DNA of 64,000 nt, taken from assembly GCA_037349315.1 (NCBI GenBank), contig JBAIAC010000057.1:5208001-5272000 (forward strand). Direction: 5' to 3'. Origin of the DNA: Chelydra serpentina (Eukaryota; Chordata; Testudines; Chelydridae). Both the position numbers and the translations under genes were made by a program. The first letter of the stretch is position 1. The number at the start of each line of letters is the position of its first letter. Positions 1 to 12,170 of the stretch are shown here, piece by piece. The notes under the pieces were generated by a model. That model saw nothing but the letters and a program-made list of their open reading frames with translations. It had not been told where the DNA came from and made no database searches.

Positions 1-945
1 GTGGCAACAGCTAATTTAAACCCCATCATTTTGTATGCATAGTTGGGATTATGTTTTCCAACATGCATTACTTTGCATTTATCAGCATTGAATTTCATCT
101 GCCATTTTGCTGCCCAGGTTTGTGAGAGCCCTTTGTAACTCTTCACAGTCTGCTTTGGACTTAATTGTCTTGAGCAATTTTGTACGGTCTACATATTTTG
201 TCACCTCACTGCTTACCCCTTTTTCCAGATCATTTATGAATATGTTGAACAGGACTGGTCCCAGTACAGACCCTTGGGGGGACACCACTATTTACCTCTC
301 TCCAGTCTGAAAAGTGACCATTCATTCCTACCCTTTGTTTCCTATCTTTAAACCAGTTACTGATCCATGAGAGAGTCTTCCCTCTTATCCCATGACAACT
401 TACTTTGCTTAAGAGCCTTTGATGAGAGATACTGTCAAAAGCTTTCTGAAAGTCCAAGTATACTGTATCACCGTTGTCCACATGTTTGTTGATTCCCTCA
501 AAGAATTCTAGTCGATTTTTGTAAAGGGAAATCATGCCTCATCAACCATGTCAACTCTTCCCCAGCAAATCATGTTCATTGATATGTCTGGTAATTCTGT
601 TCTTTACTATAGTTTCCACCAATTCACCTGGTACTGAAGTTAGGCTTACTGGCCTGTACCTGCCAGGATCACGTCTGGTGCCTTTTTTTAAAAACTGCAT
701 CATGTTAGCTATCCTCCAGTCATCTGGTACAGCAGCTGATTTAAGTGGCAGGTTACATACCACACTTAGTAGTTCTGCAATTTCATATTTGAGTTCCTTC
801 AGAACTCTGGGGTGAATCCCATCTGCTCCGGGTGACTTATGACTGTTTAATTGATCAATATTTTCCCCAAACTTCATCTGCTGACAGCTCAGTAGGGGAT
901 AGTTCTGAGATTTGTCACCTAAAAAGAATGGCTCAGGTATTATCC
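1..945 (-). mobile_element. CR1-type LINE, degraded reverse-transcriptase fragment
   Basis: Minus-strand open frames in three overlapping pieces match the CR1 ORF2 reverse transcriptase: HKSPGADGIHPRVL, then a VSLTSV palm stretch, YLDFQKAFDSISHQRLL and a GSVLGPVLFNIFINDL block. Frame shifts separate the pieces and the usual Y-A-D-D core reads Y-V-D-R, so it is dead. The element is cut by the window edge at position 1. Confidence 0.9.
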
Positions 946-949
946 TCCA

Positions 950-1072
950 TCTGCTACTGCAGGGTTCATGCGTTTGCCTCTTACACATCCGGTGCTAGCT
1001 AGCGTCTGGGGCAGGATACTGGCTTAGATGGACCTCGAGTCTGGCCCAGTTTGGTGTTTCCTATGTATGTAC
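950..1072 (+). mobile_element. CR1-tail element (SINE or CR1 3' end)
   Basis: Plus-strand match to the sauropsid CR1/SINE 3' tail: 'ggatactggcttagatgg', then 'tctggcccag' and 'ttcctatgta'. It lies against the 5' side of the minus-strand CR1 fragment, so two insertions are adjacent. Confidence 0.65.
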
Positions 1073-2867
1073 CGTGCCTGGTACAATCGCGCTCCGATCT
1101 CATTCAGGGCCTCTTGGCGACACTGGCATATGAACAATTAGTGATTTATATTTCTAGACCTTCTTTCATCTCGGGAGCAACACGAGCTTTAGGGACCCAG
1201 TCTTGTGACGGGGGCCTCAACTCCCACTGACTTCAAAGGGAGCTAAGGATGCTCAACACCATCCCCACCTACGTAATTAAGCCCTGCCAAGTAGAAAACG
1301 ATATAGCAATAGGGCCTATCCAGGATGCTCACCTTACCTGCCACTAAAATGCAGCCACCTCTTGGTGGAACACATCAGCTACAGCAGCGCTATGGAACAA
1401 GCTGCAAGAGCTGAAGAACATGGCAGAACACAGGTAGGCAGAGTGCAATGACCTATGATGGAATTTGCCTAGGGCATTGGGGTTAGCACCATTACCCACA
1501 CCGACGGGGAGCTCAGGTATTGAGGGCCCAATCCTGATAGGTGCAGGGAACTCTGCAAATTGCAACCTCCGCTGCTGGAATCAAGGGCGCTCAGAACTTT
1601 GGATCAAGATCTTAGTAACCACAAGGGGCAAGACCTCTGTACACCCCACTCAGCAGTCAGACCCTCCATCATCACAGCCCTTTAACACCATGCTAAGGGG
1701 GATGGGGAGGGGTTTGTGAGCGTGGGGAGGTTGGGTTGAAGAAAGTGATTAGCAGGATTGAGACATCTGCTCCCAAGACGCAGCAAGGGTGACATAAAGA
1801 TCAGGTGCCTGCAAGCAGCTGGGGCCAGCCACTGTTAAGTATTGGTGTCTTGTGTCTAAGCATTTGCTACAGTAACGGTATCTAATAATGACCCCGACCC
1901 AGCAAAGCACGTGCTTAAAGTGAAGTATGGGAGTAGTTCCCCCGAAGTCAATGGACCACATTTGGGGTTGATCCTCTGCCCACTGAAGTCCATGAAAAGC
2001 CTGCCATTAATTTCATCTGTCTTTGGACCATGAACAATGTGCCTAAAACAGAGCGCATGCTTTGCTGGATCAGCGCCTAAGCAAAACATTAGTCCTTCAG
2101 ATTCACAGCATCAAATGCAGGCTAGGTGATTTACCCAGCTTAGGAGCTAAATATTTTATTTCCAGGACCGGCTGTTTTCATAACCAGCAACAGCTATTTT
2201 TGAAAGATTAAATCAATTAGAGAGACTGTTAGGCTAGGTTTAAATTAAAATCATATCTAGCCTAAATACCTTCATTGTGCATCATGTCCTACAGATGTCA
2301 CCTGAATATTTTATATTCTGCTATGACACAGCTCTGTACAATCTCAAAGCATGAGCCCCTTGATAAATATGCAATTCAGCCAGCGCTAGAAATGGAATTT
2401 GGGCATGAAATTAATTGCAACAGATTGCATCAAGTCGGCCGCCTGCTGTTAGCATCCTACCTGAAACAGGAGATAAGCAAAGCCCTTCCCTTCTCTCTGA
2501 TGCAGCATTTGGCAGAGTGCCCCGTGCTGGGGAAAGGACAGTGCAGCCTGGTTAAACATGACACGACCGCTAATCCGAAACAAAAATCTATACTCGTTCG
2601 GGTTGCATTGAGTCTTCCGTGCTGCAGTCATATCGACATGGCGATCGAATCAGCCGCCCATTGACTCAGCAAGGACTCTGCTCAGTTGGGTCAGAAAGAA
2701 TAGCCTCATTTAAAGTCATCATGGAGCCATGTTCGTAGTGGGGAAGATATTTACTTCACCATACAGGGGAAAGGCATCTTGATGATGGGAGGCCAAATTC
2801 AGCCATAGTGTAAGCAGGGAAAGTCATTTGCTTCATTCAGCTAAACTGGAACTCTCTGGACCCAACT
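1073..2867. other. Intergenic stretch, no gene seen
   Basis: Only short, unconvincing open frames on both strands. No recognised repeat except scattered AT-rich sequence. No RNA gene recognised. Confidence 0.5.
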
Positions 2868-3065
2868 GGGTAAGGCAGTGGACTGGGACGTGGGAGAACT
2901 GGGTTCATTCCTGGCTTTGCCACTGGCCTGCTGAGGGACCTTCGGCTCCCTCTGCCTCAGTTTCCCCATCTGTAGAATGGGGATAATGATACTGACCGCT
3001 CTTTGTAAAGCACTTTGAGATCTATGGATGAAAAGCAGTAGATAAGAGCTAGGGATTATCAGCAC
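2868..3065 (+). mobile_element. MIR-type SINE
   Basis: Contains the MIR core and 3' part: 'tgcctcagtttccccatct', 'gaatggggataatgat' and 'aaagcactttgagatc', in MIR order and orientation. Confidence 0.8.
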
Positions 3066-3327
3066 TAGACCGAGGCAGAATTCCACTCTATGTGGCTGCG
3101 TCTATATAACACGACCCCCTGGGTAGGTTGTCAGCCACAGGGACTGACTCTACTCCCAGTCAGGGTGATAGTCTGAGGCCAGGGCTGCACAAGAAACTGT
3201 TGCCAGTGGAGTAACGTCAGTTTGCGGGACGGTATGATTTTTTTTTATGACGTTTGTCCACTGGCAAAATCCCTAGAACAGACCCAGCCTTACTGTGTGT
3301 GGGGAAAGCGGAAGAAGCTAGAATGGC

Positions 3328-3797
3328 AACAGCACTCGTTAGCATTCGCAGCATCCCCATTAGAGCTAGTGGGGAATTTTCCAACCACCTGTTTTTTTGT
3401 TGGAAAATGCCGACTCGTCAAAAACAAAACTTGAAAATGATTTGAAAACAAGTCTGGACGTTGCCAAAATCCAGTTTTTCGGTTTCAAAACCAGCTTTGC
3501 ATTTCGAAATGTAAAATAAGTGGCCAAAATGAAAACACCACCTTTTTAACAGCACTCGTTAGCATTCGCAGCATCCCCATTAGAGCTAGTGGGGAATTTT
3601 CCAACCACCTGTTTTTTTGTTGGAAAATGCCGACTCGTCGAAAACAAAACTTGAAAATGATTTGAAAACAAGTCTGGACGTTGCCAAGACGCGGCCACGT
3701 TTTTGAAACCAGAAAAATCCAGTTTTTCGGTTTCAAAACCAGCTTTGCATTTCGAAATGTAAAATAAGTGGCCAAAACGAAAACACCACCTTTTTGA
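3328..3797. repeat. Tandem duplication, two copies of about 220-250 bp
   Basis: Copy 1 spans about 3,328-3,547 and copy 2 about 3,548-3,797. They are near identical (offset 220), except that copy 2 carries about 30 extra bases after 'gttgccaa' (3,681-3,716). High identity implies a recent duplication or conversion. Confidence 0.85.
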
Positions 3798-6080
3798 TGG
3801 ACCTGAACTGAATTATTGTTTGCGGGGGGGGGATTTTTGGTTTGTGGATAGTTCTGGAGATTTCATCTTTTCATCCCAATTTAGGACAGGGAGAAATGTG
3901 CCCCCCCCCCCCCCCAACGCCAATATCTCAAAAATGGTCCTGGGCCGGGAAACGTGTTTTCTGCACAGCTCTTTCCTCCGCTAGGACAGCTGCAGCCCAA
4001 CACCACCGGCGTAGCTCTACCAGCAAACCTCCTCCAAGAGCAACAATTCCAGCCTGGTTCTTAACTTGACCCCTCGCCCTGCTTTTGGAAAAAGTGACTA
4101 TTGCAGCCGAGGCCGGGCTGAAGGATCACACGCTGTTGTACTCAAAAACTTGGGAATAATGGAGAGTGGTCCCTTAAGACAGGGCGGCTGCTGATGGAGC
4201 ATGTCTGAGCACAGGCAGTCAGGGGCACCAAAGCACGTCACTTCGCGAGGAGGAGGCTGGCTAAGTGGTGTTTTGATTCAGTAACCATAAGGTGTCTGCT
4301 ACATCCCATTCCGCAGCAGCTACAATTCTTTAGTGAGACTCCACATTCGCTTTCTTCTTTGTTTCAGCCAGGCCTTCCACACATGCTAGCATCCACTCTT
4401 CTGGACAGCCACTTACCCACAAGATCATTCTTCCTCTAAGGGCCGTGAACTGCCCAAAAATATCACCAACAGCCAGGAGAAGTAGTAAGACCAGAACCCC
4501 GATAACTTGGCTTCCAGCACAGTTGCACCTTCCCCTAGCTAAAAGGGTACTCCGTGGGGCGAGGGAGGGGGGTTGAGCTATGTATCTCCACAGTCTACCC
4601 TTTAAACCTGGCCCTGGGATTGAATCCGATGGTGTGAGGTCAGTGTTTGCCATCAAGGACTCTCGAGAAGGATGAGGAAGCAACGCAGCTCCTGCTGCAT
4701 GGAAATCTGGAGTAACTCCATTAAAGCCAAGGGTGTCACACGCGTGCCAGGGAGAGGAGCATGCGGCTCAGTGGTTTTAAGTGGGGATGCTCCTCACTTT
4801 ACAGATTTGGAACCAGGAGTTAATTTTTCCCCCCCCCCCTTTTTGCGGCTAGGAAAACTCGTTTTTCCCAAAATGGTCTCCAGGCGCCAGCCGTCCGGCA
4901 CTCTTTATCAGGAACGACTCTTTCCCCGCGGGAGGAGTGTCAGACCGGTCCCCTGGCAGAGATGTCCAAACTACTTTTCTATCCATTATTAAGCAGCCCG
5001 AGTCAAAAGCCGTGTGCGTGCGACAGAAACGTCGATAAATCTCCACTGATGACCCAGGCTGCTGCTGCCAATCCACTGGGCACGAAGGATGTACAGGAGT
5101 GATTAGTTGGAGACCCTTTGGCTTCCTGGCTCGCTTTGCCTTCAAGGCCAAGGCTGGGGAAGGGGAAGGGAATCAAAGCTGTCTAGCAGAAGCAGCTAAT
5201 GCCTTTTTACTGATCCGTCTCCCCCTCCCCCCCCCAAGATATAAATGCCGATAAATAGCGGGGGGGGGGGGGGGGAGAGTTAATCAGTACCAAGGGCTCT
5301 ATTTTGCTCACATAAAGCCACCATGTTAAAGGTAAAAAAACTATCAAGGACATTCTCCATCAGCACCTCCATTAAGCCTAGAGAATGATTCCGGGATCCC
5401 TGAATCCAGGCTCTGAACCCCATTAAAACTCATTCACACCTGTACCTGCTGCACATGCAAGGAGAGAGGAGCGGATTCTTTAATGTTATAGTAACTGGAC
5501 TTGAGTCAGACGGCTCCATAGCCCACCAGCAGCCCCACTTAGATCTAAGCCCAAATGTAAAGGACTTACCGGGAGACTTGGTGTTTTACAAGGTTAACCC
5601 TACCTGTGTTTCCAGTGACCTCAGGCTCGGAGTCCAGCTGTCTGAGATGCACAGGAGGATCTGGGATATAAGTGAGGTGTCAGTGGATCTCTCTGGGTCA
5701 AACAGCACCCGCTCAGTGGCAGAGAGCTATTCCTAACGCCAGCACCCCAGATCCAATGAGACAGCTGGCTCCGTCCATGGACTATGATGGCACACTCCGA
5801 GGTGCTGGAACTAGGGGTGCTGCCGCACCCCCTGGCTTGAAGTGGTTTCCATTATATCCAGCGTTTACAGTTTGGTTCAACGGCTCACAGCACCCTCACT
5901 ATAAAAATGGTTCCAGTGCCCTTGGGCACACCCCTCCGTTACCTCTGAACAGGCTCCTTGTACCCCAAGCTCTACCAATGAGTGGTTATAGCCAGCTACA
6001 CCGTTGTGTTCACTGCAGCGTTCATTGGGAACATGCCGGGTAGGTTCACTCTGCAGAACCCGCTCTCTGCAGGAATACGC
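3798..6080. other. Intergenic stretch, no gene seen
   Basis: Contains long C and G homopolymer runs (3,901-3,916; 5,260-5,275). One minus-strand frame at 4,330-4,683 has a Leu-rich stretch but no supporting homology or splice context. Confidence 0.5.
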
Positions 6081-6522
6081 TGTCACGGAGTGTAGGGGAG
6101 TCCGGCCCTGCACCCCTCTTCCCCGGTTTCACTGGGAGTCTCAGCCAGCCAGTAGAACAGAAGGTTTATTAGAGATGCCAGGAACACAATCCAAACAGAG
6201 CTTGTCAGTACAACCAGGACCCCTCCTGTGGGCCCTTCCGGGGGGCAGGGAGCTTAGACCCCAGCCTTGGGGCTCCCTGCATTTCACCACCCAGCTCCAA
6301 ACTGCAACTCCCTAGACAAACCCTCCAGCAGGCTCTTCCCCTCCCCCGGGGCTCCTCCTCTAGCCTGTCCATTCTCCCAGCCAAAGGTGTCACCTCCCAA
6401 CCCCTGTCCTGGCTCATGTTACAGCCTCAGGTAAAGTCTCACATTCCCAATGCAGCAGGTCCCAGGGAACCTCCCCCGCAAGCCTCCCAGGTCAAATCCA
6501 TCTCACTCCCTACTCCGTCACA
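6081..6522 (-). mobile_element. Retroviral solo LTR, divergent 5' half
   Basis: Minus-oriented, 442 bp, TG...CA ends. The 3' half (including an AATAAA signal at about 6,155 and the stretch after it) matches the LTRs at 10.2 and 31.9 kb; the 5' half does not. Flanks are tacgc (6,076-6,080) and cacgc (6,523-6,527), a 5-bp target duplication with one mismatch. No internal retroviral genes. Confidence 0.75.
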
Positions 6523-7929
6523 CACGCCCACTCCTAGTGCAACACACCACAGCCTCCGGTGTCTCCACCCCACAGGCTCCCCTAGCAAGAGCAACATTCA
6601 ACAGGGGTCTTTGTACTGGGAGGGGGGGGTTTGGGGTTAAGTTTCCCACTCCTCCACCGGCAGGTCAGTGGGAGCCCTACTATAGACAGTATCAGTGGCC
6701 ACCAACAGTTTACTCACCGTGTCACTTCGTGGTTGAGTGTCTTGGCTTTCTGCTCTTGTTCCCCAAGCCAGCTAGATGGTCGCTAGCTCAGGTCTGTCTA
6801 CACCTGCTGCAATCACACCTCCCAGTTGCCGTGTAGAAACCCCCAAAGTGACTTGCGCAAAGGCGCACAGTCCGTTTGCAGAGCCAGGAACAGAACCCAG
6901 GTCTTCAGACCCACAAGACCACCCTTCTCCCCCCCCCGCGCCCGCTGTCCAGAACAGAAACTACAAGAGCTGAGTGGTTCACAGATCTCTCCACCCGCAA
7001 CCCCAAATTCTTTCCAGTCTTTATAGAGCCTCAGCAGATCCTCAGATGAAGGTTCAGGGGCTCCTGCCACCTCCGATAACTTCAGAGGCCTCGTTGATCT
7101 CTCCACCCTTGCTGAACAGCGGGCGGTCTCGTTCTTTCAGAGGACACCCACCCCAAAATAGATCATAGCTGCTTCCTTGGCATCACCTACCTGGCTCCAC
7201 TGTGCCTGGTGGGCGTGGCCTGGCACAGACAGGTGAGGGCCAGCATTGGGGCGATGGGATGGGGCACCCTGCACAGGGACTCGGCCATTTAAAGCTAATT
7301 GTGACAAAAAAAGTTCTACAAAATTAACGCAGACGTTAGAAGCGGGGAAAGAAACGGGGGCGGGGGGGGGGGGGAGGCGGCCATGCCTAGCTAAGCTCTG
7401 GCTAAGCACTCATCTCGACCTGCAGCCACTTCACCTGCTACTCCAGGCCGGGAAACCCTCTGCAGTTGTGCCAACGCAGCTCAGTCCTGACCCACAGCTC
7501 CCCATAGAGCTCTTGTCCCGGATTTCCACACGGCTCTGCCAACAAACCCGGACTTTCAGTAGCCAAGGTGCTTCCGGTGCCAAGGCTATACAGGATTCTG
7601 CCACGGCACCTCAATTCCTACCAGCAGCGCCCTCTGCCAACGCGCCTCAGTCCTGCCCTGCCAGTCCTGCTGGGATACGCACACAGCTCCACCAATACAC
7701 CTCGGTCCTGACCCACGGCCTCTTCTGCTGTCGCCTCTCTCTCAAGCAGAGGCTACTAAGCTGAGCAACCACCATTAAAGACTTGCAGTTGAACAGATTC
7801 CCATTAGCACTGGACTGAAACTACATTGCACCGGATTTTACTCCCGTCTTTACATTTACAGGAACTGGGGAATCAAAAAGGGTTTCGGGGACTGAGCAAC
7901 TTGAGATTTCAGGAGGACAGAATCCCAGG
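6523..7929. other. Intergenic, contains degenerate CTCAGTCCTG-type repeats
   Basis: No gene. At 7,450-7,710 a loosely repeated unit of the form 'ccaacgc..ctcagtcctg' occurs about five times, at uneven spacing. I do not recognise its class with certainty. Confidence 0.4.
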
Positions 7930-8045
7930 GACCGGGGATCAGGACTCCTGGGTTCTATTCCCCTCTCTGCTACCAAATTCCCACAGCCAGACACACTTCA
8001 CCTCCTCATGCGTCAGTTTCCCCATCTGTAAAATGTGCAACTCGA
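7930..8045 (+). mobile_element. MIR-type SINE fragment
   Basis: Contains 'caggactcctgggttctatt' followed by 'gtcagtttccccatctgt' and 'aaaatg', the MIR core in plus orientation. Confidence 0.7.
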
Positions 8046-8636
8046 GTGCTACATGAGAGGAGCTGTTAGTTATCTGGCTCCTGCTGCTGCTCCTCCTGGT
8101 ACAGACGGTTTGCCAAGGAAAAGGCGGGGCGGGAACGAGGCAGTGGCACGGGCGACAAGAGCGTCTCCAATATGTTGCAAGGGAAAGTGGAGATAAACAA
8201 GCCACAGCTGGCCAAACAAAATGTAAATACCCCCAAGTTCTCAGAGAGACGCTGGCAGGAGTGATTGACTCCTCCGCTAAGGCTGCGATTTTATGCTAAA
8301 AGCGCTCTCTGGAACGAGGGGAAAATCAAAAGCCAGCAGCCTCACCAGCCCGACTTGTGTTGCTGGAGTCATGCTCCATGTCTAATGGAAGCATGCTCAT
8401 CTAGAGCAGCACTTTGCCAGGAGCAATGAGGGTAATTAGCAGCCCATTTTCTTCCAAAGCTAAAAGTTAATCTCATAATTTGTGTGGCTTCCCCCCCATC
8501 AACCTCCGCTTTTGGAAGGTAAATCCCAGGAACAGTCTAAGGCCACGTTCGCCTGCTGCTTCCACGGGTTCAGAGCCTCCTTCAGGCACAAAAGTCTGCA
8601 ACCCTGCAGAGCAAAGGCATCGCATCCGAAGATCTC

Positions 8637-8656
8637 AACACACACACACACACACC
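8637..8656. repeat. (CA)n microsatellite
   Basis: Perfect CA run of about 10 units directly before a turtle-type interspersed repeat. Confidence 0.9.
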
Positions 8657-8674
8657 TTACTTCTGTGTGTTCCA

Positions 8675-8802
8675 TTCTATGCATCCGATGAAGTGGGCGA
8701 TAGCCTACGAAAGCTTATGCTGAGATAAATGTGTTAGTCTCTAGGGTGTCACAAGTACTCCTGTTCTACGGATACAGACTAACACGGCTGCTACTCTGAA
8801 AA
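8675..8802 (+). mobile_element. Turtle-type interspersed repeat
   Basis: Contains 'gcatccgatgaagtgggc', 'cgaaagcttatgctgag' and 'gatacagactaacacggc', a string I recognise as very common in turtle genomes. Superfamily uncertain. Confidence 0.6.
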
Positions 8803-10229
8803 CAGCCTTGCTGTGAACACCAGAGTGGAGGAGAAGACTCCCTTTTTAAAAGGGGTGGCCCCTGCCCTCAGCCTGCGGTGGTCAAACCCTTGAACACTGG
8901 CCAGTTGGAGAAGACAACCCCTCTCCTCTGAGGTTGGAGACAGCTGAGTTTTCAGGACGTGGCCGGGCTGTTCTGTTAGAAGTCTCCACGAGTACAATGG
9001 AAATGGACAAGCATTCAGGTTTCGAAGGCTAAGAAGCCCTGACCCACACTCATCCAAAAAGTGACATTTGTGTTAAGGGCAGATGGGTGAAGAATCTAAA
9101 TTCAGACCATATGCTAGTCTCCCGCCCTGGCTAAACCATCAGAGGCTCTTTACCTCGGGCAGCGGTAGAGGCAGAGGGAACATAGCAGACAATGGTAACT
9201 GGGAGCGACTTCCACAAACTCCTCACCTACTGCTGAACCCCGGCAGGGGTTGTACAGACATCAGAGTTCTGATCTCCGAAGCAGGATAAATGGAGTTCGC
9301 TTACAGCCCCCTCACTCGGTGTTAGATGCAAGCCATCGGCCACTCGCAAACTAGCTGTCTTTGAACGGAATGGAGGGAAGTCTTATCCACGCCCAAGCCT
9401 TGTTGGCTTGAGTGAGATTTCATCTTACAACCGGGACCAAGCCTGCCTGGGACCTTTGGAGCCCAGAGTGCTGTCTGCTCCTATAGACGCACTGATCTGC
9501 TTGATGCCATCTCACAGGTGTGTCTAAGCCAGGGCCACAGGAAGTGACCCGGGCAACTAAACTCTCTCTTTCAGATAGATGATCTGGTCTTTCAACCAAC
9601 AGGGGATGGCAAGGAGAGCTCCCAGCTCCGTGGACAGCGGCGCAAAGATCCAAGTGCAATTTCCCTCTTCAAGAGTTAACTTTCCTCTCCGCCCTACAGC
9701 AGACTAGCTATCCCCAGGAAGCGAGAAATGCTTTCCCCATCCACTCTCCTTCGGGTACTTCGGCAGCTCCTTCACACACCACGTGTCTCTTGTAAAACCC
9801 AAGCAGCTTTCACAGCACGTCTCTTGAACTGACCGTCAGCTATTCGAAGAAGAGCCCCCCTCCCCTGGCATTGGCGGTCGGAACTCATCTGTGCCATTTC
9901 TTAACATTAGTTTATCTGCTGGCCCTATTCGTTTGGAGGCTGTCTTTGTGACCCCAGTAAGATAGCCCCTCCTTCCGTCTGTTGCAATGCTGCTGGGCTC
10001 ATGGGACTCACCCCCCTCTCTAAACCTCAGGTAACTGCTAACCAACCACAGGATGACTGCTCCAGAAATGGTCATGCTTGTAGATTAGTGGAGCTGGGGT
10101 CATACCTCGGCTACAGCCACTAGAGGGTGCCATCCTCCCACACTTGAGCAGGGTCTGCCGGTATAAACAGCTGGGCCCTCTGCCACTCCACTGCAAGGCA
10201 GGTGTCACCTGGCCAGAGTAATACCCTTC
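8803..10229. other. Intergenic stretch, no gene seen
   Basis: No convincing open frame, RNA gene or repeat recognised. Confidence 0.5.
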
Positions 10230-10787
10230 TGTGACGAACTAGGACTGTTGTTAAGGTTTCCCTGAGTACTGTGTGGGTGCCTCGGTTTCCCCTATGCGGT
10301 GCTTGAGTATCTAGGTGGTGGGACAACGGTGCATGATTGTTACAAAGCCCTAGAAGGCAGAGGCCTGGACACAGAGAATGGCTCTGTCTCCTGGCAAGAG
10401 ATGGCCCGGCCCCTCCCCCGGCAAAGGTGTGGGAACAAAGGGATCAGGTGACCTCCTGGCCCGGGAAGCAGACAAAGGGGGAGGAGGGGCTGGAGAGTTG
10501 GCAGTTTTGGAGCTGGCTTGGGAAGAGGAGGGGAGGGGGGCAGACAGGGTCTGGCCTCCCTGCCCCATTTGGAGCTGTGGGGCGAAATGCAGGGAGCCCC
10601 AGGCTGGGGTCTAAGCTCCCTGCCCCCCGGAAGGACCCAACTGAGGGGTCCTGGATGTACTGACAAGCTCTGGTTGGACTGTGTTTCTGGCATCTCTAAT
10701 AAACCTTGTGTTCTACTGGCTGGCTGAGACTCCCAGTGAATCTGGGGAAGAGGGGTGCAGGGCCGGACTCCCCTATACTCCGTGACA
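10230..10787 (+). mobile_element. Retroviral solo LTR with exact 5-bp target duplication
   Basis: 558 bp, starts tgtgacgaac and ends ctccgtgaca. Flanked by ccttc on both sides (10,225-10,229 and 10,788-10,792). Contains AATAAA at about 10,699 and a gammaretrovirus-like R/U5 stretch 'ctggctgagactcccagtg'. No internal region remains, so it is a recombination-derived solo LTR. Confidence 0.88.
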
Positions 10788-10937
10788 CCTTCATGCACAC
10801 GGGCAGCCAACGTGGAAGCGTGGCTGGCAGAAGGTCCCAGCTGAAGGATGCTCAAAAGGAGCAGGTACGCAGGCGATGGGTACCCCTGCCTGCAATGTTC
10901 TACAGTGCAGTGTCAGCCGCATAAACATGAAGACAGG

Positions 10938-11110
10938 ACCCTCACGGTGCTCATCCCAGCACTGCCGCTGGCTCACTGTGCCACCTTGGGCATGTCCCGT
11001 TGCCTGCCTGTGCCTCAGTTTACCTGCCTGCGAAACAGGGATAATACCCACCTCACGATTGTTAGGACTCATTTCTTCGTTGAAGATGAAAAGCATTATA
11101 TAAATGGCAA
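10938..11110 (+). mobile_element. MIR-type SINE
   Basis: Contains 'gtgcctcagtttacctgcct', 'cagggataatacccacctc' and 'aagcattatataaatggcaa', in MIR order. Confidence 0.8.
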
Positions 11111-11749
11111 GTATTTTTCTCCTCTGCCTTGCAGTCCTTCCCCCACCGCAGGAAATAAAGCGGACGCAGCCATTGGCAGTTCATTGACCCATTAAGGCAG
11201 GGACTGGGTTATCTGTTTGGCTCAGCTCCCCTACAGCACACATTTATAGCACCATATAAAAGCTACCAGACATCTCGCATCTGAGTGGCGTGGAAAAAAG
11301 CTCCCTTTGCAGACAGACAACCCCTTGCGAGCTCACAAGGTACATTACCAACTCTTGTCAATTTCATTTTAAATCAATGCTGGGAGAGCATTTCAAGTAG
11401 CATCCCAGTAGCAGAACCACACCCAAGAGGAGAGAATTGTGCCGGACGGCAAGGAGGCCATTCCTTCAACAGGGGAGAAGCAGGGTTTTTTTGAGCAGGG
11501 AGTAGCAGAGGTATAGAAAGTCTTTACAAAATCCAATGGTATCTTCTCCCAGACAGATTTTTCCCCTCCTCACTATAATTTGTGCAATTTGGGGCACTCC
11601 TAAGGAAAAATAATGGCTCCTCAGAAGTATTTTTATGTTCCAGGGCTAAGAGGAAGGAGAGCCAGAGCCAGTAATAGCATCCAGAGGAGAATAAACTGCA
11701 CACACCAGTCCCCATCAATTTGAACCCTGCCACCACATAGATCTCTTGA

Positions 11750-11910
11750 GGCCTGTCTACACTTGAAAGTTAAACTGGATTAAGGTAGGGTGTAAAACGC
11801 AACAACTCCGTGTGAATAGCTCCCTATGTGGGCATTTTTTATACCAATGTGAGAGCGTCCCGATGTGGAGTTAATCGGGAACAATTCCATGCATAGATAA
11901 ACCCTTAGTC
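11750..11910. mobile_element. MITE with TGTCTACACT terminus
   Basis: Starts 'aggcctgtctacacttgaa' and ends near 'ataaacccttagtc'. Termini resemble the other TGTCTACAC elements nearby. Boundaries approximate; superfamily not certain (PIF/Harbinger-like if the TAA duplication is real). Confidence 0.55.
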
Positions 11911-12140
11911 TAGGGCCTAGTCAACACACACAAGTTGGACCACTCACTGTACTGGTACAGTTAAAGCAGTACAGCCCCACTCGTGTGGTTGCAGTTCCAG
12001 TAAGAGACAGTCACACTGGTGCAAGCTATACCAGTATAAGAACATTCATAGCACTCGGGAAGGGACTAAGTGACACTGGTATAAGGCACCTTTCCACCCG
12101 TATAACTGCATCCACGCTAGGGGTTATCCTGGTAAAACTG
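11905..12140. mobile_element. Probable MITE, 'tggtac/ctggtata' rich
   Basis: Contains repeated 'actggtac' and 'ccagtataa' motifs in both orientations, as in a non-autonomous element of the same group. Ends are not defined. Confidence 0.4.
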
Positions 12141-12170
12141 TATCTGTTAAAAAAAAAAAAATCACCCCCC

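Noticed and set aside
4330..4683. Minus-strand 117-codon frame with a Leu-rich possible membrane segment
   Set aside because: No recognised homology, promoter or splice context; consistent with chance in this composition.
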